Of a stretch of DNA of 64,000 nucleotides, positions 20,669-33,732 are shown piece after piece; positions within the stretch are counted from its first letter, which is position 1, and every line of letters begins with the position of its first letter. A program made the position numbers and the translations under genes. This DNA comes from Turbatrix aceti (taxonomy: Eukaryota > Nematoda > Chromadorea > Rhabditida > Panagrolaimidae): positions 3,066,739-3,130,738 of the forward strand of contig OZ017767.1 of the NCBI GenBank assembly GCA_963969345.1, given 5' to 3'. The notes below the pieces were generated by a model. That model worked only from the letters and a program-made list of their open reading frames with translations. It made no database searches and was not told where the DNA came from.

Positions 20669-23600
20669 CTAAATTTATGTATGACCGTAAAGGGCAGCAA
20701 AATCAACATGTGTGGTTCAGTGGCTTTGCATCGCAGCTACTAATTGCCCCAACTTTTTTCCCAGGTTCAATTCCGTGCCGACTTGTTCTTTTTTTTTCAC
20801 AACAAGGCTTTAGTTTTTAATTTTTTTTACAATTTTAAACACCTTTTAGGATCGAAAAAATTTACTACCTGGACCTGTTTTACGAGATGCGTTCAATGGC
20901 GTTATCTGTTTTTACGCACCTTTATCACCCAGATCACTAGTGATTTTTTAATGTCACGACAAACACCTGTTTGCAAGGGAGACAGAATGTTTACCTTTCA
21001 AGTGAATTAGTTTACACTCAAAATCATGCCACAAATCCCGCGTTAGGTTCTTCCGACTCAGATTTTTGCGGGCTACAAAACCGCATAATTCGTTTTGCTG
21101 GAATTCGTTTCGGAAATTTTTTATCACCAAGTGCCGGAATCCTGGTAAAAAACACAAATTTTACCTTTCAAGTGAATAATTTACCCTTTAAAGTTACGAT
21201 ACAAACACGCGTGTGGCATCAATCGAACGTGCGTAAAAAGTTGATCCTAAAACATTTTTCATGGTTTCGATCAGACTACTTTTATCACCTTTAGATCACT
21301 TCAAAGGTAGTCACGACAAACACCTGTTTGCAAGGGAGACAGAATGTTTACCTTTCAAGTGAATTAGTTTACACTCAAAATCATGCCACAAATCCCGCGT
21401 TAGGTTCTTCCGACTCAGATTTTTGCGGGCTACAAAACCGCATAATTCGTTTTGCTGGAATTCGTTTCGGAAATTTTTTATCACCAAGTGCCGGAATCCT
21501 GGTAAAAAACACAAATTTTACCTTTCAAGTGAATAATTTACCCTTTAAAGTTACGATACAAACACGCGTGTGGCATCAATCGAACGTGCGTAAAAAGTTG
21601 ATCCTAAAACATTTTTCATGGTTTCGATCAGACTACTTTTATCACCTTTAGATCACTTCAAAGGTAGTCACGACAAACACCTGTTTGCAAGGGAGACAGA
21701 ATGTTTACCTTTCAAGTGAATTAGTTTACACTCAAAATCATGCCACAAATCCCGCGTTAGGTTCTTCCGACTCAGATTTTTGCGGGCTACAAAACCGCAT
21801 AATTCGTTTTGCTGGAATTCGTTTCGGAAATTTTTTATCACCAAGTGCCGGAATCCTGGTAAAAAACACAAATTTTACCTTTCAAGTGAATAATTTACCC
21901 TTTAAAGTTACGATACAAACACGCGTGTGGCATCAATCGAACGTGCGTAAAAAGTTGATCCTAAAACATTTTTCATGGTTTCGATCAGACTACTTTTATC
22001 ACCTTTAGATCACTTCAAAGGTAGTCACGACAAACACCTGTTTGCAAGGGAGACAGAATGTTTACCTTTCAAGTGAATTAGTTTACACTCAAAATCATGC
22101 CACAAATCCCGCGTTAGGTTCTTCCGACTCAGATTTTTGCGGGCTACAAAACCGCATAATTCGTTTTGCTGGAATTCGTTTCGGAAATTTTTTATCACCA
22201 AGTGCCGGAATCCTGGTAAAAAACACAAATTTTACCTTTCAAGTGAATAATTTACCCTTTAAAGTTACGATACAAACACGCGTGTGGCATCAATCGAACG
22301 TGCGTAAAAAGTTGATCCTAAAACATTTTTCATGGTTTCGATCAGACTACTTTTATCACCTTTAGATCACTTCAAAGGTAGTCACGACAAACACCTGTTT
22401 GCAAGGGAGACAGAATGTTTACCTTTCAAGTGAATTAGTTTACACTCAAAATCATGCCACAAATCCCGCGTTAGGTTCTTCCGACTCAGATTTTTGCGGG
22501 CTACAAAACCGCATAATTCGTTTTGCTGGAATTCGTTTCGGAAATTTTTTATCACCAAGTGCCGGAATCCTGGTAAAAAACACAAATTTTACCTTTCAAG
22601 TGAATAATTTACCCTTTAAAGTTACGATACAAACACGCGTGTGGCATCAATCGAACGTGCGTAAAAAGTTGATCCTAAAACATTTTTCATGGTTTCGATC
22701 AGACTACTTTTATCACCTTTAGATCACTTCAAAGGTAGTCACGACAAACACCTGTTTGCAAGGGAGACAGAATGTTTACCTTTCAAGTGAATTAGTTTAC
22801 ACTCAAAATCATGCCACAAATCCCGCGTTAGGTTCTTCCGACTCAGATTTTTGCGGGCTACAAAACCGCATAATTCGTTTTGCTGGAATTCGTTTCGGAA
22901 ATTTTTTATCACCAAGTGCCGGAATCCTGGTAAAAAACACAAATTTTACCTTTCAAGTGAATAATTTACCCTTTAAAGTTACGATACAAACACGCGTGTG
23001 GCATCAATCGAACGTGCGTAAAAAGTTGATCCTAAAACATTTTTCATGGTTTCGATCAGACTACTTTTATCACCTTTAGATCACTTCAAAGGTAGTCACG
23101 ACAAACACCTGTTTGCAAGGGAGACAGAATGTTTACCTTTCAAGTGAATTAGTTTACACTCAAAATCATGCCACAAATCCCGCGTTAGGTTCTTCCGACT
23201 CAGATTTTTGCGGGCTACAAAACCGCATAATTCGTTTTGCTGGAATTCGTTTCGGAAATTTTTTATCACCAAGTGCCGGAATCCTGGTAAAAAACACAAA
23301 TTTTACCTTTCAAGTGAATAATTTACCCTTTAAAGTTACGATACAAACACGCGTGTGGCATCAATCGAACGTGCGTAAAAAGTTGATCCTAAAACATTTT
23401 TCATGGTTTCGATCAGACTACTTTTATCACCTTTAGATCACTTCAAAGGTAGTCACGACAAACACCTGTTTGCAAGGGAGACAGAATGTTTACCTTTCAA
23501 GTGAATTAGTTTACACTCAAAATCATGCCACAAATCCCGCGTTAGGTTCTTCCGACTCAGATTTTTGCGGGCTACAAAACCGCATAATTCGTTTTGCTGG

Positions 23601-26308
23601 AATTCGTTTCGGAAATTTTTTATCACCAAGTGCCGGAATCCTGGTAAAAAACACAAATTTTACCTTTCAAGTGAATAATTTACCCTTTAAAGTTACGATA
23701 CAAACACGCGTGTGGCATCAATCGAACGTGCGTAAAAAGTTGATCCTAAAACATTTTTCATGGTTTCGATCAGACTACTTTTATCACCTTTAGATCACTT
23801 CAAAGGTAGTCACGACAAACACCTGTTTGCAAGGGAGACAGAATGTTTACCTTTCAAGTGAATTAGTTTACACTCAAAATCATGCCACAAATCCCGCGTT
23901 AGGTTCTTCCGACTCAGATTTTTGCGGGCTACAAAACCGCATAATTCGTTTTGCTGGAATTCGTTTCGGAAATTTTTTATCACCAAGTGCCGGAATCCTG
24001 GTAAAAAACACAAATTTTACCTTTCAAGTGAATAATTTACCCTTTAAAGTTACGATACAAACACGCGTGTGGCATCAATCGAACGTGCGTAAAAAGTTGA
24101 TCCTAAAACATTTTTCATGGTTTCGATCAGACTACTTTTATCACCTTTAGATCACTTCAAAGGTAGTCACGACAAACACCTGTTTGCAAGGGAGACAGAA
24201 TGTTTACCTTTCAAGTGAATTAGTTTACACTCAAAATCATGCCACAAATCCCGCGTTAGGTTCTTCCGACTCAGATTTTTGCGGGCTACAAAACCGCATA
24301 ATTCGTTTTGCTGGAATTCGTTTCGGAAATTTTTTATCACCAAGTGCCGGAATCCTGGTAAAAAACACAAATTTTACCTTTCAAGTGAATAATTTACCCT
24401 TTAAAGTTACGATACAAACACGCGTGTGGCATCAATCGAACGTGCGTAAAAAGTTGATCCTAAAACATTTTTCATGGTTTCGATCAGACTACTTTTATCA
24501 CCTTTAGATCACTTCAAAGGTAGTCACGACAAACACCTGTTTGCAAGGGAGACAGAATGTTTACCTTTCAAGTGAATTAGTTTACACTCAAAATCATGCC
24601 ACAAATCCCGCGTTAGGTTCTTCCGACTCAGATTTTTGCGGGCTACAAAACCGCATAATTCGTTTTGCTGGAATTCGTTTCGGAAATTTTTTATCACCAA
24701 GTGCCGGAATCCTGGTAAAAAACACAAATTTTACCTTTCAAGTGAATAATTTACCCTTTAAAGTTACGATACAAACACGCGTGTGGCATCAATCGAACGT
24801 GCGTAAAAAGTTGATCCTAAAACATTTTTCATGGTTTCGATCAGACTACTTTTATCACCTTTAGATCACTTCAAAGGTAGTCACGACAAACACCTGTTTG
24901 CAAGGGAGACAGAATGTTTACCTTTCAAGTGAATTAGTTTACACTCAAAATCATGCCACAAATCCCGCGTTAGGTTCTTCCGACTCAGATTTTTGCGGGC
25001 TACAAAACCGCATAATTCGTTTTGCTGGAATTTGTTTCGGAAATTTTTTATCACCAAGTGCCGGAATCCTGGTAAAAAACACAAATTTTACCTTTCAAGT
25101 GAATAATTTACCCTTTAAAGTTACGATACAAACACGCGTGTGGCATCAATCGAACGTGCGTAAAAAGTTGATCCTAAAACATTTTTCATGGTTTCGATCA
25201 GACTACTTTTATCACCTTTAGATCACTTCAAAGGTAGTCACGACAAACACCTGTTTGCAAGGGAGACAGAATGTTTACCTTTCAAGTGAATTAGTTTACA
25301 CTCAAAATCATGCCACAAATCCCGCGTTAGGTTCTTCCGACTCAGATTTTTGCGGGCTACAAAACCGCATAATTCGTTTTGCTGGAATTCGTTTCGGAAA
25401 TTTTTTATCACCAAGTGCCGGAATCCTGGTAAAAAACACAAATTTTACCTTTCAAGTGAATAATTTACCCTTTAAAGTTACGATACAAACACGCGTGTGG
25501 CATCAATCGAACGTGCGTAAAAAGTTGATCCTAAAACATTTTTCATGGTTTCGATCAGACTACTTTTATCACCTTTAGATCACTTCAAAGGTAGTCACGA
25601 CAAACACCTGTTTGCAAGGGAGACAGAATGTTTACCTTTCAAGTGAATTAGTTTACACTCAAAATCATGCCACAAATCCCGCGTTAGGTTCTTCCGACTC
25701 AGATTTTTGCGGGCTACAAAACCGCATAATTCGTTTTGCTGGAATTCGTTTCGGAAATTTTTTATCACCAAGTGCCGGAATCCTGGTAAAAAACACAAAT
25801 TTTACCTTTCAAGTGAATAATTTACCCTTTAAAGTTACGATACAAACACGCGTGTGGCATCAATCGAACGTGCGTAAAAAGTTGATCCTAAAACATTTTT
25901 CATGGTTTCGATCAGACTACTTTTATCACCTTTAGATCACTTCAAAGGTAGTCACGACAAACACCTGTTTGCAAGGGAGACAGAATGTTTACCTTTCAAG
26001 TGAATTAGTTTACACTCAAAATCATGCCACAAATCCCGCGTTAGGTTCTTCCGACTCAGATTTTTGCGGGCTACAAAACCGCATAATTCGTTTTGCTGGA
26101 ATTCGTTTCGGAAATTTTTTATCACCAAGTGCCGGAATCCTGGTAAAAAACACAAATTTTACCTTTCAAGTGAATAATTTACCCTTTAAAGTTACGATAC
26201 AAACACGCGTGTGGCATCAATCGAACGTGCGTAAAAAGTTGATCCTAAAACATTTTTCATGGTTTCGATCAGACTACTTTTATCACCTTTAGATCACTTC
26301 AAAGGTAG
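20669..26308 (+). repeat. 357-bp satellite array, 15 core units
   Basis: Core units begin at 20953 and repeat every 357 bp to 26308; they are nearly identical. The first unit is preceded by the 3' 284 bp of the longer spacer seen in the 677-bp units. Each 357-bp unit is itself an ancient dimer: 'CCTTTCAAGTGAATTAGTTT' and 'CCTTTCAAGTGAATAATTTA' open two halves of about 177-180 bp that share further similarity. A diagnostic change, GGAATTCG to GGAATTTG, occurs only in the unit covering about 25030. Open frames (107 aa +, 67 aa -) recur only because the units do. Confidence 0.95.
20711..20797 (+). ncRNA. tRNA-like Pol III module in satellite spacer
   Basis: An A-box-like TGGTTCAGTGG (20713-20723) and a B-box match GGTTCAATTCC (20764-20774) are 40 nt apart, followed by nine T (20789-20797), a Pol III terminator-like run. 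The text resembles a tRNA 5' half (GTGGTTCAGTGGC) and TPsiC arm. No full cloverleaf is evident. The module recurs in every 677-bp unit (for example 26387-26473). Inference: a tRNA-derived SINE was absorbed into the satellite and could drive transcription of it. Confidence 0.5.
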
Positions 26309-29300
26309 TGGCCTACCTTCGCCGGCGTCAGTCAGATTCGACTCTAAATTTATGTATGACCGTAAAGGGCAGCAAAATCAACATGTGTGGTTCAGTGGCT
26401 TTGCATCGCAGCTACTAATTGCCCCAACTTTTTTCCCAGGTTCAATTCCGTGCCGACTTGTTCTTTTTTTTTCACAACAAGGCTTTAGTTTTTAATTTTT
26501 TTTACAATTTTAAACACCTTTTAGGATCGAAAAAATTTACTACCTGGACCTGTTTTACGAGATGCGTTCAATGGCGTTATCTGTTTTTACGCACCTTTAT
26601 CACCCAGATCACTAGTGATTTTTTAATGTCACGACAAACACCTGTTTGCAAGGGAGACAGAATGTTTACCTTTCAAGTGAATTAGTTTACACTCAAAATC
26701 ATGCCACAAATCCCGCGTTAGGTTCTTCCGACTCAGATTTTTGCGGGCTACAAAACCGCATAATTCGTTTTGCTGGAATTTGTTTCGGAAATTTTTTATC
26801 ACCAAGTGCCGGAATCCTGGTAAAAAACACAAATTTTACCTTTCAAGTGAATAATTTACCCTTTAAAGTTACGATACAAACACGCGTGTGGCATCAATCG
26901 AACGTGCGTAAAAAGTTGATCCTAAAACATTTTTCATGGTTTCGATCAGACTACTTTTATCACCTTTAGATCACTTCAAAGGTAGTGGCCTACCTTCGCC
27001 GGCGTCAGTCAGATTCGACTCTAAATTTATGTATGACCGTAAAGGGCAGCAAAATCAACATGTGTGGTTCAGTGGCTTTGCATCGCAGCTACTAATTGCC
27101 CCAACTTTTTTCCCAGGTTCAATTCCGTGCCGACTTGTTCTTTTTTTTTCACAACAAGGCTTTAGTTTTTAATTTTTTTTACAATTTTAAACACCTTTTA
27201 GGATCGAAAAAATTTACTACCTGGACCTGTTTTACGAGATGCGTTCAATGGCGTTATCTGTTTTTACGCACCTTTATCACCCAGATCACTAGTGATTTTT
27301 TAATGTCACGACAAACACCTGTTTGCAAGGGAGACAGAATGTTTACCTTTCAAGTGAATTAGTTTACACTCAAAATCATGCCACAAATCCCGCGTTAGGT
27401 TCTTCCGACTCAGATTTTTGCGGGCTACAAAACCGCATAATTCGTTTTGCTGGAATTTGTTTCGGAAATTTTTTATCACCAAGTGCCGGAATCCTGGTAA
27501 AAAACACAAATTTTACCTTTCAAGTGAATAATTTACCCTTTAAAGTTACGATACAAACACGCGTGTGGCATCAATCGAACGTGCGTAAAAAGTTGATCCT
27601 AAAACATTTTTCATGGTTTCGATCAGACTACTTTTATCACCTTTAGATCACTTCAAAGGTAGTGGCCTACCTTCGCCGGCGTCAGTCAGATTCGACTCTA
27701 AATTTATGTATGACCGTAAAGGGCAGCAAAATCAACATGTGTGGTTCAGTGGCTTTGCATCGCAGCTACTAATTGCCCCAACTTTTTTCCCAGGTTCAAT
27801 TCCGTGCCGACTTGTTCTTTTTTTTTCACAACAAGGCTTTAGTTTTTAATTTTTTTTACAATTTTAAACACCTTTTAGGATCGAAAAAATTTACTACCTG
27901 GACCTGTTTTACGAGATGCGTTCAATGGCGTTATCTGTTTTTACGCACCTTTATCACCCAGATCACTAGTGATTTTTTAATGTCACGACAAACACCTGTT
28001 TGCAAGGGAGACAGAATGTTTACCTTTCAAGTGAATTAGTTTACACTCAAAATCATGCCACAAATCCCGCGTTAGGTTCTTCCGACTCAGATTTTTGCGG
28101 GCTACAAAACCGCATAATTCGTTTTGCTGGAATTTGTTTCGGAAATTTTTTATCACCAAGTGCCGGAATCCTGGTAAAAAACACAAATTTTACCTTTCAA
28201 GTGAATAATTTACCCTTTAAAGTTACGATACAAACACGCGTGTGGCATCAATCGAACGTGCGTAAAAAGTTGATCCTAAAACATTTTTCATGGTTTCGAT
28301 CAGACTACTTTTATCACCTTTAGATCACTTCAAAGGTAGTGGCCTACCTTCGCCGGCGTCAGTCAGATTCGACTCTAAATTTATGTATGACCGTAAAGGG
28401 CAGCAAAATCAACATGTGTGGTTCAGTGGCTTTGCATCGCAGCTACTAATTGCCCCAACTTTTTTCCCAGGTTCAATTCCGTGCCGACTTGTTCTTTTTT
28501 TTTCACAACAAGGCTTTAGTTTTTAATTTTTTTTACAATTTTAAACACCTTTTAGGATCGAAAAAATTTACTACCTGGACCTGTTTTACGAGATGCGTTC
28601 AATGGCGTTATCTGTTTTTACGCACCTTTATCACCCAGATCACTAGTGATTTTTTAATGTCACGACAAACACCTGTTTGCAAGGGAGACAGAATGTTTAC
28701 CTTTCAAGTGAATTAGTTTACACTCAAAATCATGCCACAAATCCCGCGTTAGGTTCTTCCGACTCAGATTTTTGCGGGCTACAAAACCGCATAATTCGTT
28801 TTGCTGGAATTTGTTTCGGAAATTTTTTATCACCAAGTGCCGGAATCCTGGTAAAAAACACAAATTTTACCTTTCAAGTGAATAATTTACCCTTTAAAGT
28901 TACGATACAAACACGCGTGTGGCATCAATCGAACGTGCGTAAAAAGTTGATCCTAAAACATTTTTCATGGTTTCGATCAGACTACTTTTATCACCTTTAG
29001 ATCACTTCAAAGGTAGTGGCCTACCTTCGCCGGCGTCAGTCAGATTCGACTCTAAATTTATGTATGACCGTAAAGGGCAGCAAAATCAACATGTGTGGTT
29101 CAGTGGCTTTGCATCGCAGCTACTAATTGCCCCAACTTTTTTCCCAGGTTCAATTCCGTGCCGACTTGTTCTTTTTTTTTCACAACAAGGCTTTAGTTTT
29201 TAATTTTTTTTACAATTTTAAACACCTTTTAGGATCGAAAAAATTTACTACCTGGACCTGTTTTACGAGATGCGTTCAATGGCGTTATCTGTTTTTACGC

Positions 29301-30505
29301 ACCTTTATCACCCAGATCACTAGTGATTTTTTAATGTCACGACAAACACCTGTTTGCAAGGGAGACAGAATGTTTACCTTTCAAGTGAATTAGTTTACAC
29401 TCAAAATCATGCCACAAATCCCGCGTTAGGTTCTTCCGACTCAGATTTTTGCGGGCTACAAAACCGCATAATTCGTTTTGCTGGAATTTGTTTCGGAAAT
29501 TTTTTATCACCAAGTGCCGGAATCCTGGTAAAAAACACAAATTTTACCTTTCAAGTGAATAATTTACCCTTTAAAGTTACGATACAAACACGCGTGTGGC
29601 ATCAATCGAACGTGCGTAAAAAGTTGATCCTAAAACATTTTTCATGGTTTCGATCAGACTACTTTTATCACCTTTAGATCACTTCAAAGGTAGTGGCCTA
29701 CCTTCGCCGGCGTCAGTCAGATTCGACTCTAAATTTATGTATGACCGTAAAGGGCAGCAAAATCAACATGTGTGGTTCAGTGGCTTTGCATCGCAGCTAC
29801 TAATTGCCCCAACTTTTTTCCCAGGTTCAATTCCGTGCCGACTTGTTCTTTTTTTTTCACAACAAGGCTTTAGTTTTTAATTTTTTTTACAATTTTAAAC
29901 ACCTTTTAGGATCGAAAAAATTTACTACCTGGACCTGTTTTACGAGATGCGTTCAATGGCGTTATCTGTTTTTACGCACCTTTATCACCCAGATCACTAG
30001 TGATTTTTTAATGTCACGACAAACACCTGTTTGCAAGGGAGACAGAATGTTTACCTTTCAAGTGAATTAGTTTACACTCAAAATCATGCCACAAATCCCG
30101 CGTTAGGTTCTTCCGACTCAGATTTTTGCGGGCTACAAAACCGCATAATTCGTTTTGCTGGAATTTGTTTCGGAAATTTTTTATCACCAAGTGCCGGAAT
30201 CCTGGTAAAAAACACAAATTTTACCTTTCAAGTGAATAATTTACCCTTTAAAGTTACGATACAAACACGCGTGTGGCATCAATCGAACGTGCGTAAAAAG
30301 TTGATCCTAAAACATTTTTCATGGTTTCGATCAGACTACTTTTATCACCTTTAGATCACTTCAAAGGTAGTGGCCTACCTTCGCCGGCGTCAGTCAGATT
30401 CGACTCTAAATTTATGTATGACCGTAAAGGGCAGCAAAATCAACATGTGTGGTTCAGTGGCTTTGCATCGCAGCTACTAATTGCCCCAACTTTTTTCCCA
30501 GGTTC
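26309..30505 (+). repeat. 677-bp satellite array, six full units plus partial
   Basis: Units start at 26309, 26986, 27663, 28340, 29017 and 29694, and a partial unit runs 30371-30505. Each is a 320-bp spacer (beginning GGCCTACCTTCGCC) plus the 357-bp core. All six full units carry the GGAATTTG variant of the core, unlike 14 of the 15 short units. The array ends inside the tRNA-like module, just after CCCAGGTTC. Confidence 0.95.
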
Positions 30506-32100
30506 GGCAGGATTTATTTTCTAAGTATTTCTCCACCCTTTTTTTGTGACGTCAATTCTTGCAATTTTTTTTATCTAATGTGTTCGTCAATGCAAGCGAT
30601 GACTAACAAGTGTTGCAACGCTTCCACGAGTAAATCATATCAAAGCTCTGAAGGCAGAAGATGCTCACCCCAAAAACCCATCGTTTACACCAGTACAACA
30701 TCAATCAGTTTATTGTGCAAAAAAGGAAAAATTGAACCAAAAATGAAGAAGCAGTACATGAAGAAGAAGAAGCAGTTGATGGTGTTATCATAATAGAAAG
30801 TTTATTTGGAGTCTGCGGCATAGTCAGATCACCAGCGACTAAATGCTCGATTTAAAGTCGTAGCTTCCGGGCGCCAGCCATTTACTAACGAGCCGGGGAA
30901 CGAAGCAGGTGCTGCGTGATGGCGACGTCGGTCTCCTAAAAACAGAATTCCTCCTTCTACTTTATAAAACCGGTAAACTTGTAAAAAATACAATTTTATC
31001 TATAAATTACTGTAACTGTTGTCAAAACTTGTAAAAACGTGAATTCAAAAATCCTGGATAACAACAATGGCCAAAAAAGGTTGGCAGCAGCAGCAGCGCG
31101 GTGACAAGAAAAGCAGAGGTCATATTTTCAAGATGCAATACGTATTGTAGCCGCCAAAACTGGCAAAACACGCGGTCGGTCAAAAAAAAGCAGTTCTTTT
31201 TATTTTTTTTGCAGTACATTTACTGTTGCATCACTTCACCTTGAGACATATTTTACACCTGAAGAGTCATTTTTTTGCCTTTTGGCCCCTGAAGTTCACA
31301 TCAAAGTTTTAAAGCAACTGCAGGTTCCCAATATATCGATCCGACTTCCGAGCCCAAAAAATTTATATTTTGCACTGTCCTGGTCTTTGCTGATTGCAAT
31401 GATGACAGCTATGCAGGGGCCAAGAAACACTTTGCCGATTTTTACATCCTGGATTTTATGCATACCTGTGCCGGTAAAATCATGGATCCGGATAAACAGA
31501 TCGTAGGATGCATTATTGTGCCACGAGTGTAGCCCCATTGGAACAAGCGTAAAAAGTTGAGTCGGAATCAACTTTCAGAATCCAGATCGAACGCCAATTC
31601 TTGCCTCCAGTTCACTTCAAAAGTTTAACTAGTTTAGTCACGCGTACAAAAGATATAATTTTCGAAGTGAACTATTTACCCTTCAAAATTTCGATACGAA
31701 CCCCGGGGTAGGTGCATTCGAAGCATTTTTTCATGCTTAACAAGATGACAGCAAACATTTTGCCGATTTTCACATCCTGGATTTTATGCATACCTGTGCC
31801 GGTAAAATATTGGTTCGCGCTACCGGTAGCGTATGTGCATGACATCGCTCAACAGATCGATCTCGACACGCTTCCGGTTGAAGAGTTGTTGAATGCCACT
31901 GAGAAGAGTTTGTCCAGTTTCAGATCTGAATTGCAAAACACCGGGGTTACGACATCTCATGACAACTTTTCTATGACAGGCCCGGAAATATTCTGGTAAT
32001 TTAATGTGCTTACGGTACTAAAAACATTTGTACTTTGCTCTATTTTTGAATCCAAATTGTTTCCGCAGCCAATTGCCGTTTGTTTTTAAAAAAGAAGGCC
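30506..32100. other. Mixed repeats and open-frame fragments
   Basis: 31135-31185 repeats the 'CCGCCAAAACTGGC' box of the inverted-repeat arms. Two copies of 'GCCGATTTTTACATCCTGG'-type text lie at about 31437 and 31762. A plus-strand frame ending at 31999 encodes HDIAQQIDLDTLPVEELLN and SMTGPEIFW; it looks coding but is not identified. No intact gene is supported. Confidence 0.35.
31541..31720 (+). repeat. Diverged relic monomer of the satellite
   Basis: 'GCGTAAAAAGTTGA', 'AGTTCACTTCAAAAG', 'TTTAGTCACG' and 'GAAGTGAACTATTTACCCTT' follow the same order as in the 357-bp core (GCGTAAAAAGTTGATCC, AGATCACTTCAAAGG, AGTCACGAC, AAGTGAATAATTTACCC), with many changes. It is an old copy outside the homogenised array. 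Confidence 0.65.
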
Positions 32101-32109
32101 GCAATCATA

Positions 32110-32524
32110 CTGGATGCGCATCGAAGTGCGAACATACCTTTTGGGCCGCAACCCGGGCTTTAGCGTCCACTCATCACAAAATTTTTGGCACATTCTGACA
32201 GGTCTGACGTCTCGAACGACTTGTACGCGACAACATTTGAGACGCGTCCAAGTGCGAACGTACCTTACAGGTGCCATCGCAGTACCTTGCATCTTGGATG
32301 GTTTGAAAACAGATTTTGTTATACAAACAAGTTTGAAAAATATGCGACGACCCCTCGTCGAGCACTCTTTTCGTGACAGTGCCGTAAAACACACAAAACA
32401 TGTAAGCCTGTCAAAAAGTAAAACACGGTAAAACTTGTAAACGCTAAACTTTGTAATAAATTCGTATTTATTACAAACATTGAATAGTTGAAACAGTACA
32501 TCATGTCTGAATAAAGTTTTGCAA
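32110..32524. other. Short duplicated box, no gene supported
   Basis: 'AAGTGCGAACATACCTT' (about 32123) and 'AAGTGCGAACGTACCTT' (about 32251) are two copies of one box about 128 bp apart. Open frames across them on both strands have no recognisable features. Confidence 0.3.
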
Positions 32525-32606
32525 TGGATACATGGCGTCGGCTCCAGGCGCAGCCGCTGCGCCGGGAGGCTTGGACATGTCTTTGTTGGTAAAGTTGATT
32601 ATCTGG
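32525..32606 (-). pseudogene. Truncated TWAPK-family copy
   Basis: On the minus strand a TTTTTCCAG acceptor is followed by ATAATCAACTTTACC, then ATGTCCAAGCC and GCGGCTGCGCCTGGAGCCGACG, as in the gene at 33733, but without the first TWAPK block. It ends after about 25 codons (MSKPPGAAAAPGADAMYPLQ...). The same internal part is missing as in the copy at 19182. Confidence 0.55.
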
Positions 32607-33732
32607 AAAAACAAACGAAAGTAAAGAACGCAAAGATGTGGAATGTCGCGAACACGAATTACAAACAACTATTTGACAGTTAATCGCGCGCGATTGCCTC
32701 TGCCAGAAAAATCAAGCACGATTCAACACCGGGAATTCTCACAGTTAGCCAGGACAAACAGGTATCCGATAAACTCGTAATGCCAAAATAGAGCGATAAG
32801 CGCAAATGAACAGAACAGCGATCGGACGGTGGCATCTCCGGCAGACGGCACCGCTTCAGGGAGTGGCAAGGGCTTGTCCGACCTGCCGAAAAACAAGATA
32901 AAGCGTTTCATGACCTTTGTAAGGAATGCATTGCGCGAAGCAAAAAATGAAAAAGGAACTGTGCCAAGCACTCCCTTCAACGACAGTGTTGTAAATGGCA
33001 CAAAAAACCGTACTGACTGCGCCATAAAAATTGTTCTATTTTTTTACCATATATTTTTTTCTGGAGTAAAAAGTGGATGCATAATGAGTTTCACCGCATC
33101 CGAAGGGGTCAATGAAGGTGACTGATCATCAAAACTTATAATTTCATTTTACAGTAATTTGCTTTTATGTAATACCACATGTTGTTTGCATTTCAATTAA
33201 ATTTTTTGTTTGATTTTTTTGAATCATTTACAAATGTAAAAATTTTACAAAAATCTTTTTTCTTAAGTCCCAGGTGTCGGAACGGGCGGGGCACCTGGCA
33301 CATAGTAGCAATGGCCTGCTGAGTTTTTTCCCGCCCTAAATTATCCAGGAAAGCGGTGTTCCCAGCCTCGCACCACTGTGAGTCCATGAGTAGGCCTTGG
33401 ATGTGCAACCTTTCGCGCCGCCCCCTCGTTTATCCCCGATAAGTTTAAGTTAACCATTTAGTATACTACTTCGACCTACCTTCTGTGCGGTGACTTTTCC
33501 GTTTCGCTCTCCCCCTTTACCTTTGCCACTGAATAATTTTTTATCCATTGGCTTAGCTTGCTTTGCATGGCATCGCTTTGCAAGTTGAGTTGTGCCTGAG
33601 CTTTTTGGAAAAGTGATCCTGTGCGTTCACATGTTCAATTGATTGTTTTTCGTGTCTGCAACTCCGCGTTTATTTTTGCTGTTCATTTTTCAATTGACAT
33701 TTTTCTTCAGATTATCAACTTTACTTCACAAC
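32607..33732. other. Open-frame fragments upstream of TWAPK gene
   Basis: A minus-strand frame (32723-33025) has a hydrophobic stretch (LFCSFALIALFWHYEFIGYL). Another minus-strand frame ending near 33193 encodes DSQWCEAGNTAFLDNLGRE. Neither is recognised. 33430-33700 is a pyrimidine-rich leader ending in a TTTTTCTTCAG acceptor just before the TWAPK gene. Confidence 0.3.

Noticed and set aside
20953..30354. 107-aa and 67-aa open frames repeated in every satellite unit
   Set aside because: They are identical because the DNA is identical. No domain or spliced context, and no sign of selection on protein.
31712..31999. Possible carboxylesterase or S10 fragment (DTLPVEELLNATEKS)
   Set aside because: Only a short helix-like match and no catalytic motif in the window.
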